64,000 bases of DNA, taken from Halomonas sp. UBA3074 (GTDB lineage: Bacteria; Pseudomonadota; Gammaproteobacteria; Pseudomonadales; Halomonadaceae). The notes beneath the pieces are model-generated. The model worked only from the letters and a program-made list of their open reading frames with translations. It searched no databases and was not told the DNA's origin. The stretch covers positions 30,289 to 94,288 of the forward strand of contig NZ_DFBS01000005.1 of assembly GCF_002366715.1 (NCBI RefSeq). The letters are read 5' to 3'. Positions 15,708 to 22,546 of the stretch are shown here, piece after piece; the stretch's first letter is position 1, and every line of letters starts with the position of its first letter. The position numbers and the translations under genes were made by a program.

Positions 15708-17399
15708 TTACTTGGTTTTCATGCCTTTGCCAATGGTCGGATCATTTTCGATTTTACGCGTAATGTAGTACTGCTGTGCCACCGAAATGATGTTGTTGAC
15801 CACCCAGTAGATAACCAGACCAGCCGGGAACCACAGGAAGAAGAAGGTAAAGATGATCGGCAGCATCTTCATGATCTTCGCCTGCATGGGGTCCGGCGGT
15901 GTTGGGTTCAACATCTGCTGAACGAACATCGAAATGCCCATGAGGATCGGCAGAATGAAGTAAGGATCCTTCACTGATAGATCCTGAATCCAGAAGATGA
16001 ACGGCGCGTGACGTAGTTCGACCGATTCCAACAGCATCCAGTAGAGCGCGATGAAGACCGGCATCTGAATCACAATAGGTAGACAGCCCCCCAGCGGATT
16101 GATCTTCTCCTTCTGGTAGAACTTCATCATCTCTTGCGACATTTTTTGCCGATCGTCGCCATACATCTCTTTCAGGCGCTGCATTTCAGGGCCAAGCTTA
16201 CGCATCCGACCCATGGATTTGTATGCTTTCGCTGAAAGTGGGAACAGTACCGTTTTGACCAGTACGGTCAGCAGCACAATCGACCAACCCCAATTACCAA
16301 CCACATCGTGGATTTTATCCAGTAACCAGAAGAGTGGGTTGGCGATAAACCATAGCCAGCCGTAATCCACCGTTAAGCGCAGGTTGGGTGCTACTTGCTC
16401 TAAGTAGTCTTGAACCTTGGGTCCCATGTAGAGGGTGGCGCCTAAAGTGGCTTCACCTTCCGCCGCAATACTGCTGGTGGGTCCTGCAAAAGCGACGACA
16501 TTACGGTCACTTGAGTCGGTGGTAACGTAGTAGAGGTTTTGCTGATCCTGCTGAGGTGCCCAGGCAGAGACAAAGTAGTGTTGAATAATCGCAATCCAAC
16601 CACCTTGCGCTTCGCGATTTTCAAAGTTACTACCTTGAATATCCTCGAAGTCGATCTTCTCGTAACGTGCGTCTGGCGTTGAGTAAGCGGCACCCAGATA
16701 AGAATTCATACCCATTGAAACGCCGCTGGACGGATCTGGGCTGTTATCACGGGCCAATTGGCCAATAAAGCGCGCACTAACCGGTGCATCGGTATTATTA
16801 GCTAAGTAATAATTAACGTTAACCGCGTAGCTTCCACGCTCAAACGTTAGACGCTTGATCACCTCAACGCCATTCACGTCGGCGGTTAAGTCGACACTGA
16901 GCGTTTCATCGTTATCGCCTAAGCGATACTCTGAATTTTCAGGTGTGAACGCGATACGGCTTGCCTGGCCATCCAACTGCAGGCCTGAACGAGCCACGTA
17001 GCTACGGCTGCTGTTATCGGATAGCAGTACGTAGTTACGCTCGGAGTCGAGGGAAAGTTTATGCTGGGGTAACGCCGCATACACTATATCGCCACCGTGT
17101 GGATCAATGCGTACGTCTAAAACATCGGTGGTTACCGCGATGAAATCACGGCTCGATGAGTCGCTTTCAGAATCGTCAGATATACCTTCACCGACATCGC
17201 TTTGCGGCGAAGAGGCACTTGGCACCGCTAAGCCGCCTTCCCCATCTTCAATGTCATTAGAAGGCGCTGCGTTACTGCGTTGCGTCGTTTCAGGCACTGA
17301 ATCGTAATTCGGCTGCCCGTAATCCTGATTCCACTGGACGACTAGCAGGTAGGCGAGTACGGCTAGTGGAATCAGTAATAAAAGTCGTTTTACGTCCAT
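15708..17399 (-). CDS. yidC: Membrane protein insertase YidC
   Basis: This 563-residue inner-membrane protein inserts and folds membrane proteins, alone or with SecYEG. An N-terminal transmembrane segment (about 5-22) is followed by a linker rich in S, D and E and a large periplasmic domain (about 80-340). The conserved C-terminal core follows, with NPLFWLLDKIHDVVGNWGW, the cytoplasmic hairpin around MGRMRKLGPEMQRLKEMYGD, LGGCLPIVIQMPVFIALYW, and a basic tail. The gene lies in the usual rpmH-rnpA-yidC order, but the small yidD gene normally between rnpA and yidC is absent. Confidence 0.96.
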   Translation of the reverse strand: MDVKRLLLLIPLAVLAYLLVVQWNQDYGQPNYDSVPETTQRSNAAPSNDIEDGEGGLAVPSASSPQSDVGEGISDDSESDSSSRDFIAVTTDVLDVRIDPHGGDIVYAALPQHKLSLDSERNYVLLSDNSSRSYVARSGLQLDGQASRIAFTPENSEYRLGDNDETLSVDLTADVNGVEVIKRLTFERGSYAVNVNYYLANNTDAPVSARFIGQLARDNSPDPSSGVSMGMNSYLGAAYSTPDARYEKIDFEDIQGSNFENREAQGGWIAIIQHYFVSAWAPQQDQQNLYYVTTDSSDRNVVAFAGPTSSIAAEGEATLGATLYMGPKVQDYLEQVAPNLRLTVDYGWLWFIANPLFWLLDKIHDVVGNWGWSIVLLTVLVKTVLFPLSAKAYKSMGRMRKLGPEMQRLKEMYGDDRQKMSQEMMKFYQKEKINPLGGCLPIVIQMPVFIALYWMLLESVELRHAPFIFWIQDLSVKDPYFILPILMGISMFVQQMLNPTPPDPMQAKIMKMLPIIFTFFFLWFPAGLVIYWVVNNIISVAQQYYITRKIENDPTIGKGMKTK

Positions 17400-17471
17400 G
17401 AGGGTTCTGCCCGCTGGGTGGTGAACATGCTAATGGCGCAGTGTCATTTACTCGACCCTTGACACACGAAA

Positions 17472-17489
17472 GCCTGCCAGACGGCAGGC
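17472..17489. repeat. Inverted repeat in the rnpA-yidC spacer
   Basis: GCCTGCC and GGCAGGC form a perfect 7-bp stem around AGAC in the 121-base spacer where yidD would normally be. There is no T-tract. It may be an mRNA processing or attenuation hairpin. Confidence 0.45.
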
Positions 17490-17520
17490 CGAGGTCGAGC
17501 GGCGAGGTGTGCACCAAAGG

Positions 17521-17919
17521 TCACGTGTCACGCTCTGGCGTTGGTGCTGCGATCACCGCCTGTGCGTCACGCTGTAGTCGCTTCCACATGCCGTGTAACT
17601 GGCGATGCAAGGTGTCGTTGTCAATATCCTGAACGCCGCGTCGGGCAAGCACTACGATATCCACAGAGGGCAAGTGATCTTGGCGAAGACGGACGGATTC
17701 TCGAACGAGACGCTTAAAACGGTTGCGATCGACGGCGCGTTTGACATTTTTCTTGCTGACCACGAGTCCAAGGCGGGGATGTCCCCGGGTACTTAGACGA
17801 ACTAACGCCATCATACCTTTGCCATGCACTTTCAGGTCGGCTTGATCAAATACGTGACTAAAATCCCCAGCATTTAGTAACCGTAATTGCCGGGGAAAGC
17901 CTTGCTGCGGCACACGCAA
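17521..17919 (-). CDS. rnpA: Ribonuclease P protein component
   Basis: This basic protein of up to 132 residues supports the RNase P RNA in 5' tRNA maturation. The RNR signature is visible in KKNVKRAVDRNRFKRLVRESVR (about 56-77), together with HPRLGLVVSKK and VVLARRG. The open frame starts with TTG at 17919, only 7 bases after the rpmH stop; a GTG at 17913 is a near-equal alternative. The C-terminus is slightly longer than average. It is co-transcribed with rpmH from the promoter at about 18158-18186. Confidence 0.93.
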   Translation of the reverse strand: MRVPQQGFPRQLRLLNAGDFSHVFDQADLKVHGKGMMALVRLSTRGHPRLGLVVSKKNVKRAVDRNRFKRLVRESVRLRQDHLPSVDIVVLARRGVQDIDNDTLHRQLHGMWKRLQRDAQAVIAAPTPERDT

Positions 17920-17926
17920 TCCGAGA

Positions 17927-18061
17927 TCAGGCGCTCAGACGCTTGCGGCCCTTGGCACGGCGACGTGCGAGGACGGCGCGACCGTTTTTGGTTGCCATAC
18001 GAGCACGGAAGCCATGCGCGCGCTTGCGCTTGAGAACGCTAGGTTGAAAAGTGCGTTTCAT
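17927..18061 (-). CDS. rpmH: 50S ribosomal protein L34
   Basis: This 44-residue, very basic ribosomal protein begins M-K-R-T-F-Q-P-S and ends with K-G-R-K-R-L-S-A, an unmistakable L34. The body contains the conserved H-G-F-R-A-R-M-A-T-K-N-G-R segment. It is the first gene of the rpmH-rnpA-yidC run reading away from the dnaA-side DnaA-box cluster. Confidence 0.98.
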   Translation of the reverse strand: MKRTFQPSVLKRKRAHGFRARMATKNGRAVLARRRAKGRKRLSA

Positions 18062-18157
18062 AACTCGTTATTCCCACGTGGTTTAGGACGGAAAGTGAAT
18101 TCCAAAAAGCCCGGTCCAGTGAGGAACTAGCCGGGGAGATTCAATTCAAGACCGGAA

Positions 18158-18186
18158 ATTGTAGAGACTTCCTACGCTGGGTGCAA
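18158..18186 (-). promoter_or_regulatory. Sigma-70 promoter of rpmH
   Basis: On the minus strand TTGCAC (-35, at 18181-18186) and TACAAT (-10, at 18158-18163) are separated by exactly 17 bases. This predicts a start about 90 bases upstream of rpmH. Confidence 0.7.
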
Positions 18187-18256
18187 TTTTTCCTTGCACT
18201 AAAAACGTTTTCAGCTACCCCAACACATGCTTGGCACGGTAGGTGCCATCAACACG

Positions 18257-18545
18257 ACTACCGCTATAATTACTAATTAGTAGTTCTAAACTTGTTGTTA
18301 TTAATAGTGGGGATACTATTTGTGGATAAGTCATTTAAAATTATATTTTTCAAATGCCTATAACTATAAAAAATCTGTGTGTAAGTGCCGTATAAGCGGT
18401 CTAAAAGGTGTTAAATAGGTGTGATTAAGCACTGTGGAAAAGTCAATATTGCAAGTTGTCCTCTTCCCTCCACACGGTTTTCCCAAAGGCTCACCGCAAG
18501 TTGTCCACAGGGCAATATTGATGATCAAACCCGTGTGGATAACCG
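18257..18545. other. DnaA-box cluster upstream of dnaA; candidate oriC and/or dnaA control region
   Basis: The 534-base rpmH-dnaA spacer has two perfect DnaA boxes on the minus strand (18321-18329 and 18534-18542) and a TTTTCCACA (18433-18441). Imperfect boxes lie at 18376-18384 and 18501-18509. An AT-rich run at about 18265-18375 could unwind. The 11-bp direct repeat GCAAGTTGTCC (18451-18461 and 18496-18506) and the palindrome CAATATTG (18444-18451 and 18513-18520) are each present twice. In Pseudomonas this is the position of oriC. It could also mediate dnaA autoregulation. Confidence 0.6.
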
Positions 18546-18595
18546 AGGCTTTGGGCGCTACAATGGTCGGCCGTTTTCAACCGATGGTGAGATGA

Positions 18596-20062
18596 GTGCC
18601 ACTGACGCTTTGGCAACAGTGCCTGGACAACCTGCAGGATGAGCTGAATTCACAGCAGTTCAATACCTGGATACGCCCGCTGCAGGCAGAAGAAGGAGAG
18701 TCCAACGAGCTGCGCTTATTAGCGCCGAATCGTTTTGTGCGCGATTGGGTGAGCGATAAGTATGCCAAGCGGATTAGCGAGTTAATCCGCGAGCTGGCAC
18801 CGTCCAAACCCCCCAAAGTAAGCTTGACGGTGGGGAGCCGCAGTATGGCGACACAGGCTCCTCAACATCGTGACCTGGGCAACCCTATATCAGCAGCGCC
18901 ATCGCGTCCCTCTGCACCAGCCGTTCATACGCCTCCGCGCGGTGATATTGCCGATGAGCGCGAAATCGACAAGTTGCGCGATGAAGCCCCAGGACGGCGT
19001 AACAACGAGCGCCAAGTCCAAGTAGAAGGTAGCCTGAAACATGGCAGCGGATTGAACCCGAATTTTACCTTCGACACTTTCGTTGAAGGTAAATCGAACC
19101 AGTTGGCTCGCGCAGCCTCCCGCCAAGTGTCAGAAAATCCTGGGGGTGCCTATAACCCGCTGTTCTTATATGGCGGCGTGGGGCTTGGTAAAACGCACTT
19201 AATGCATGCGGTGGGGAATGCCTTGGCAACGCGGCGTGAAAATGCGCGCGTGGTATATCTGCACTCAGAGCGTTTCGTTGCTGACATGGTTAAAGCGCTA
19301 CAGCTCAACGCGATAAACGATTTCAAGCGCTTTTATCGCAGTGTCGATGCGTTACTTATTGATGATATTCAGTTTTTTGCTGGCAAAGAGCGCTCACAGG
19401 AAGAGTTTTTTCATACCTTCAATGCGCTTTTAGAAGGTGGCCAGCAAATGATTCTTACCTCTGATCGCTACCCGAAAGAGATCAGCGGGGTAGAAGAACG
19501 TTTGAAATCTCGCTTTGGCTGGGGCCTCACGGTGGCCATCGAACCGCCCGAGCTTGAAACTCGTGTCGCGATCTTGATGAAAAAGGCTGACCAAGCTAAG
19601 GTCGATTTGCCTCACGATGCCGCGTTTTTCATTGCCCAAAAAATCCGTTCCAATGTGCGTGAACTGGAAGGCGCATTGAAAAAGGTGATTGCTGACTCAC
19701 ACTTCATGGGTAAGACGATTACTCAGGATTTTATCCGCGAGTCGTTGAAGGATTTGTTGGCACTCCAAGACAAACAGGTAGGCGTCGATAATATTCAGCG
19801 CACGGTCGCCGAGTATTACAAGATCAAGGTAGCGGACTTACTTTCCAAGCGCCGTTCACGCTCGGTTGCCCGCCCTCGTCAGGTGGCCATGGCACTTGCT
19901 AAAGAGCTAACCAACCATAGCTTGCCGGAAATTGGTGATGCCTTTGGCGGGCGCGACCATACAACGGTGCTGCACGCTTGCCGTAAAGTGAAATCATTGC
20001 AGGAAGAGAGCGCGGATATTCGTGAGGATTACAAGAACTTACTGCGCCTGTTGACCAGTTAA
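18596..20062 (+). CDS. dnaA: Chromosomal replication initiator DnaA
   Basis: This 488-residue AAA+ protein binds DnaA boxes and opens the origin. The N-terminus P-L-T-L-W-Q-Q-C-L matches gammaproteobacterial DnaA and fixes the GTG start at 18596. Domain I is residues 1-80, followed by a variable linker (about 80-150). Walker A GGVGLGKT is at 193-200, Walker B LLIDDIQFF at 253-261, and the DNA-binding helix contains GGRDHTTVLHAC near the C-terminus. The upstream DnaA boxes imply autoregulation. dnaN, recF and gyrB follow in the standard order. Confidence 0.98.
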   Translation: MPLTLWQQCLDNLQDELNSQQFNTWIRPLQAEEGESNELRLLAPNRFVRDWVSDKYAKRISELIRELAPSKPPKVSLTVGSRSMATQAPQHRDLGNPISAAPSRPSAPAVHTPPRGDIADEREIDKLRDEAPGRRNNERQVQVEGSLKHGSGLNPNFTFDTFVEGKSNQLARAASRQVSENPGGAYNPLFLYGGVGLGKTHLMHAVGNALATRRENARVVYLHSERFVADMVKALQLNAINDFKRFYRSVDALLIDDIQFFAGKERSQEEFFHTFNALLEGGQQMILTSDRYPKEISGVEERLKSRFGWGLTVAIEPPELETRVAILMKKADQAKVDLPHDAAFFIAQKIRSNVRELEGALKKVIADSHFMGKTITQDFIRESLKDLLALQDKQVGVDNIQRTVAEYYKIKVADLLSKRRSRSVARPRQVAMALAKELTNHSLPEIGDAFGGRDHTTVLHACRKVKSLQEESADIREDYKNLLRLLTS

Positions 20063-20123
20063 TCGTTCCATTTGATGGGCCTGTTCATGTGCAGGTCTTT
20101 CAGGATAAAGAACCGGAGTATTG

Positions 20124-21227
20124 ATGAAATTTTCGATTTCCCGAGAGGCGCTGCTACGTCCGCTGACTCTGGTCGCAGGTGTTGTTGAGCGCCGACAAAC
20201 GTTACCTGTCCTTTCCAACGTGCTGATTCAGGTAGAGGGCGACCAAGTGTCGCTCACAGGTACCGACTTAGAGGTAGAACTGATTGGACGCACGGTGGCC
20301 AGTCAGGTGGATCAGGCGGGTGCGGCGACAGTACCTGCCCGCAAGCTGATGGATATTTGTAAATCACTGCCCGATCAGTCTGACATTCAGCTAGCGGTGG
20401 AAGAGGGCCGTGCAGTATTACGCAGTGGCCGTTCACGCTTTACCCTGTCGACGCTTCCGGTTGCCGAATTCCCCAATATAGAAGATGCGGACGGCAGTCA
20501 GGAAATTAGCGTGCCCCGCGGTACGCTAAAGCACCTGATTGAAGCGACCTCGTTTGCCATGGCGCAGCAGGACGTACGCTATTACCTCAACGGTATGTTG
20601 CTGGAAATCCAAAGCAACTTACTGCGCACGGTCGCGACAGACGGACACCGCCTAGCCATGTGCTCGCGCCCCATTGAAGTCTCTGTCAGTCAGTCGCAAA
20701 AACTGATCGTACCCCGTAAAGGCATCCTTGAGCTGTCGCGCTTGCTGGATGACAGTGATGAACCTGTCAGCCTGACGTTGGGCTCGAGCCATGTGCGAGC
20801 GCACACGGGTGATTTTACCTTTACCTCTAAGCTTATCGACGGCAAATTCCCTGACTATGAGCGCGTAGTGCCGCGCAATGGCGACAAAGTCCTGATCGCC
20901 GAGCGTGCTGAGCTGCGTCAGGTGCTTTCACGGACCGCTATCCTTTCCAATGAGAAGTACCGTGGTGTAAGGCTCTATCTTGAGGAAAACAACCTTAAGG
21001 TGATGGCCAACAATCCTGAACAGGAAGAAGCAGAGGAAAACATCGCCGTTGAATATAACGGTGGGGCGATGGAGGTCGGGTTTAATGTTGGCTATTTGGT
21101 CGATGTACTAACGGTGCTTAATGAAGACCGCGTGCAAATTACTTTGGCCGACCCTAATAGCAGTGCTTTGCTTGAAGAGCCGGGCGGTGGTGATGCACTC
21201 TACGTCGTTATGCCCATGCGGCTATAG
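20124..21227 (+). CDS. dnaN: DNA polymerase III beta clamp
   Basis: This 367-residue sliding clamp forms a ring-shaped dimer that tethers DNA polymerase III. The N-terminus MKFSISREALLRPL and the motifs TLPVLSNVL, DVRYYLNGMLLE, TDGHRLA and the C-terminal YVVMPMRL are typical of all three clamp domains. The ATG at 20124 has GGAG upstream; a TTG one codon earlier is not needed. It is 61 bases after dnaA and is followed by a 12-bp hairpin before recF. Confidence 0.98.
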   Translation: MKFSISREALLRPLTLVAGVVERRQTLPVLSNVLIQVEGDQVSLTGTDLEVELIGRTVASQVDQAGAATVPARKLMDICKSLPDQSDIQLAVEEGRAVLRSGRSRFTLSTLPVAEFPNIEDADGSQEISVPRGTLKHLIEATSFAMAQQDVRYYLNGMLLEIQSNLLRTVATDGHRLAMCSRPIEVSVSQSQKLIVPRKGILELSRLLDDSDEPVSLTLGSSHVRAHTGDFTFTSKLIDGKFPDYERVVPRNGDKVLIAERAELRQVLSRTAILSNEKYRGVRLYLEENNLKVMANNPEQEEAEENIAVEYNGGAMEVGFNVGYLVDVLTVLNEDRVQITLADPNSSALLEEPGGGDALYVVMPMRL

Positions 21228-21279
21228 AGCGCGTTTCAATTTGCTACGTCGTTATCGCAAAGCCCAAGTGACGACAGCG

Positions 21280-21314
21280 GCGGCGCTTCTGGTAGCAGAA
21301 GCGCCGCTTCCTTA
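21280..21314 (+). terminator. Attenuator or terminator hairpin between dnaN and recF
   Basis: A perfect 12-bp GC-rich stem (21280-21291 and 21296-21307) with a GTAG loop is followed by a loose T/C run (ttccttattt region). It may stop some transcripts after dnaN, giving much less RecF than clamp. Confidence 0.6.
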
Positions 21315-21361
21315 TTTGGGCGAGCGCCCTCCATTTCCAGTTTTTAAGTGGTGAGAATAGG

Positions 21362-22465
21362 ATGAGCCTGACACTGCTTAATTTCCACGGCCTGCGTAAT
21401 CTCCAACCTGTCGAAATGACACCCTCTGCGCGTATCAATGTGATTAGCGGTGCCAATGGCAGTGGTAAAACCAGCCTGCTAGAGGGGATTCATATTCTCG
21501 GCATGGGCCGCTCATTTCGAACGAGACAACTCAAGCATGCCATTCAGTCTGATCAGCCTCATATGACGCTGTATGGGCGCTTGAGCGGCGATCCGGAGGT
21601 TACCCTTGGTGTCCGCCGGTTGCGCGCTCAGCGAGAGCTGGAGCTGCGTTTGAAAGGGGATAAAAGTGCTCGTTTGGCCGAGCTGGTCGAAGCAATGCCG
21701 CTACAACTGATTAACCCTGACGCCTTTCGTCTGCTGGAAGGCTCACCATCGGGACGCCGCGAGTTTCTCGATTGGGGTGTGTTTCACGTGAAACATGACT
21801 TTTTGGGAATCTGGAAGCGCACTAGGCGTGCGTTGAAACATCGGAATGCCCTGCTAAGGCGTGGTAGAATACAGCCTCAGGAAATGGCGGTGTGGGAACA
21901 GGAGCTCGCTCTGTGGGGAGAGCAGATGGATGCCTTACGCCGCGTGTGGTTCAGTGACTTTTTACCCGTCTTTGAAGAAACGCTAAAGGTGCTGCTTCCA
22001 CTCCCGGGGCTTACACTAAATTATGCGCGAGGATGGGATAAAGAACGTTCTCTCTCGGCAGTTTTGCACGATAGTCGGGCAACTGATCAGCAAATGGGCT
22101 TCACCCAGCAAGGGCCACAGCGCGCTGATTTGCGTATAAGAGTCAACAAGCAGCCAGCTGTAGAAGTGCTTTCCAGAGGCCAGCAAAAGTTAGTGGTGAG
22201 TGCTTTAAAGCTCGCCCAAGGGCGGTTTCTGGAAAGAACAGCACAGCGGCACTGTATTTATCTTATCGATGATTTACCTGCAGAACTGGATGAGCAAAAT
22301 CGCTACCAGTTTTGCCAACTGCTTGAAGAGATGCAGTGCCAAGCATTTATTACCAGCGTCGAACCTTCTGCGTTAAGGAGTACCTGGCGGCAGGAGACCT
22401 CGGTGAAAATGTTTCACGTGAAACATGCCGATCAGGGGCTCAGCCACTTAGTGCTTTCAAGTTAA
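21362..22465 (+). CDS. recF: DNA replication and repair protein RecF
   Basis: This 367-residue SMC-like ATPase helps load RecA at gaps. Walker A GANGSGKT is at 30-37, the ABC-type signature lies in VEVLSRGQQKLVVSALKLAQG, and Walker B in IYLIDDLPAELD. The gene contains two perfect parS sites, at 21780-21795 and 22410-22425. They lie in the same frame, so the peptide F-H-V-K-H appears twice, near residue 142 and near 352. The second copy is in the C-terminal tail, which is less conserved. It lies between dnaN and gyrB as usual. Confidence 0.96.
   Translation: MSLTLLNFHGLRNLQPVEMTPSARINVISGANGSGKTSLLEGIHILGMGRSFRTRQLKHAIQSDQPHMTLYGRLSGDPEVTLGVRRLRAQRELELRLKGDKSARLAELVEAMPLQLINPDAFRLLEGSPSGRREFLDWGVFHVKHDFLGIWKRTRRALKHRNALLRRGRIQPQEMAVWEQELALWGEQMDALRRVWFSDFLPVFEETLKVLLPLPGLTLNYARGWDKERSLSAVLHDSRATDQQMGFTQQGPQRADLRIRVNKQPAVEVLSRGQQKLVVSALKLAQGRFLERTAQRHCIYLIDDLPAELDEQNRYQFCQLLEEMQCQAFITSVEPSALRSTWRQETSVKMFHVKHADQGLSHLVLSS
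21780..21795. other. parS site 1 (inside recF)
   Basis: TGTTTCACGTGAAACA is a perfect 16-bp palindrome matching the conserved chromosomal ParB-binding site. It nucleates ParB spreading and SMC loading near the origin. The parA and parB genes are not in the window. Confidence 0.93.
22410..22425. other. parS site 2 (inside recF, 3' end)
   Basis: This is an identical perfect 16-bp parS palindrome in the last 60 bases of recF, 630 bases from site 1. It is in the same reading frame as site 1. Confidence 0.93.
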
Positions 22466-22546
22466 TGCTTACGAGTTAGTGATTTCGAGCTAACGCGAAC
22501 GGTATAGACGATACGGAACGAGACAGACTTCACGACGGAGTGGTCA

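Noticed and set aside
17290..17517. 75-residue minus-strand frame where yidD is expected
   Set aside because: The sequence has none of the YidD features (no P-S-C-S-x-Y motif or hydrophobic start) and most of it overlaps the start of yidC.
18069..18085. CCCACGTGG-containing sequence near rpmH as a fifth parS
   Set aside because: Only the central CACGTG is shared; the flanks do not match the parS palindrome.
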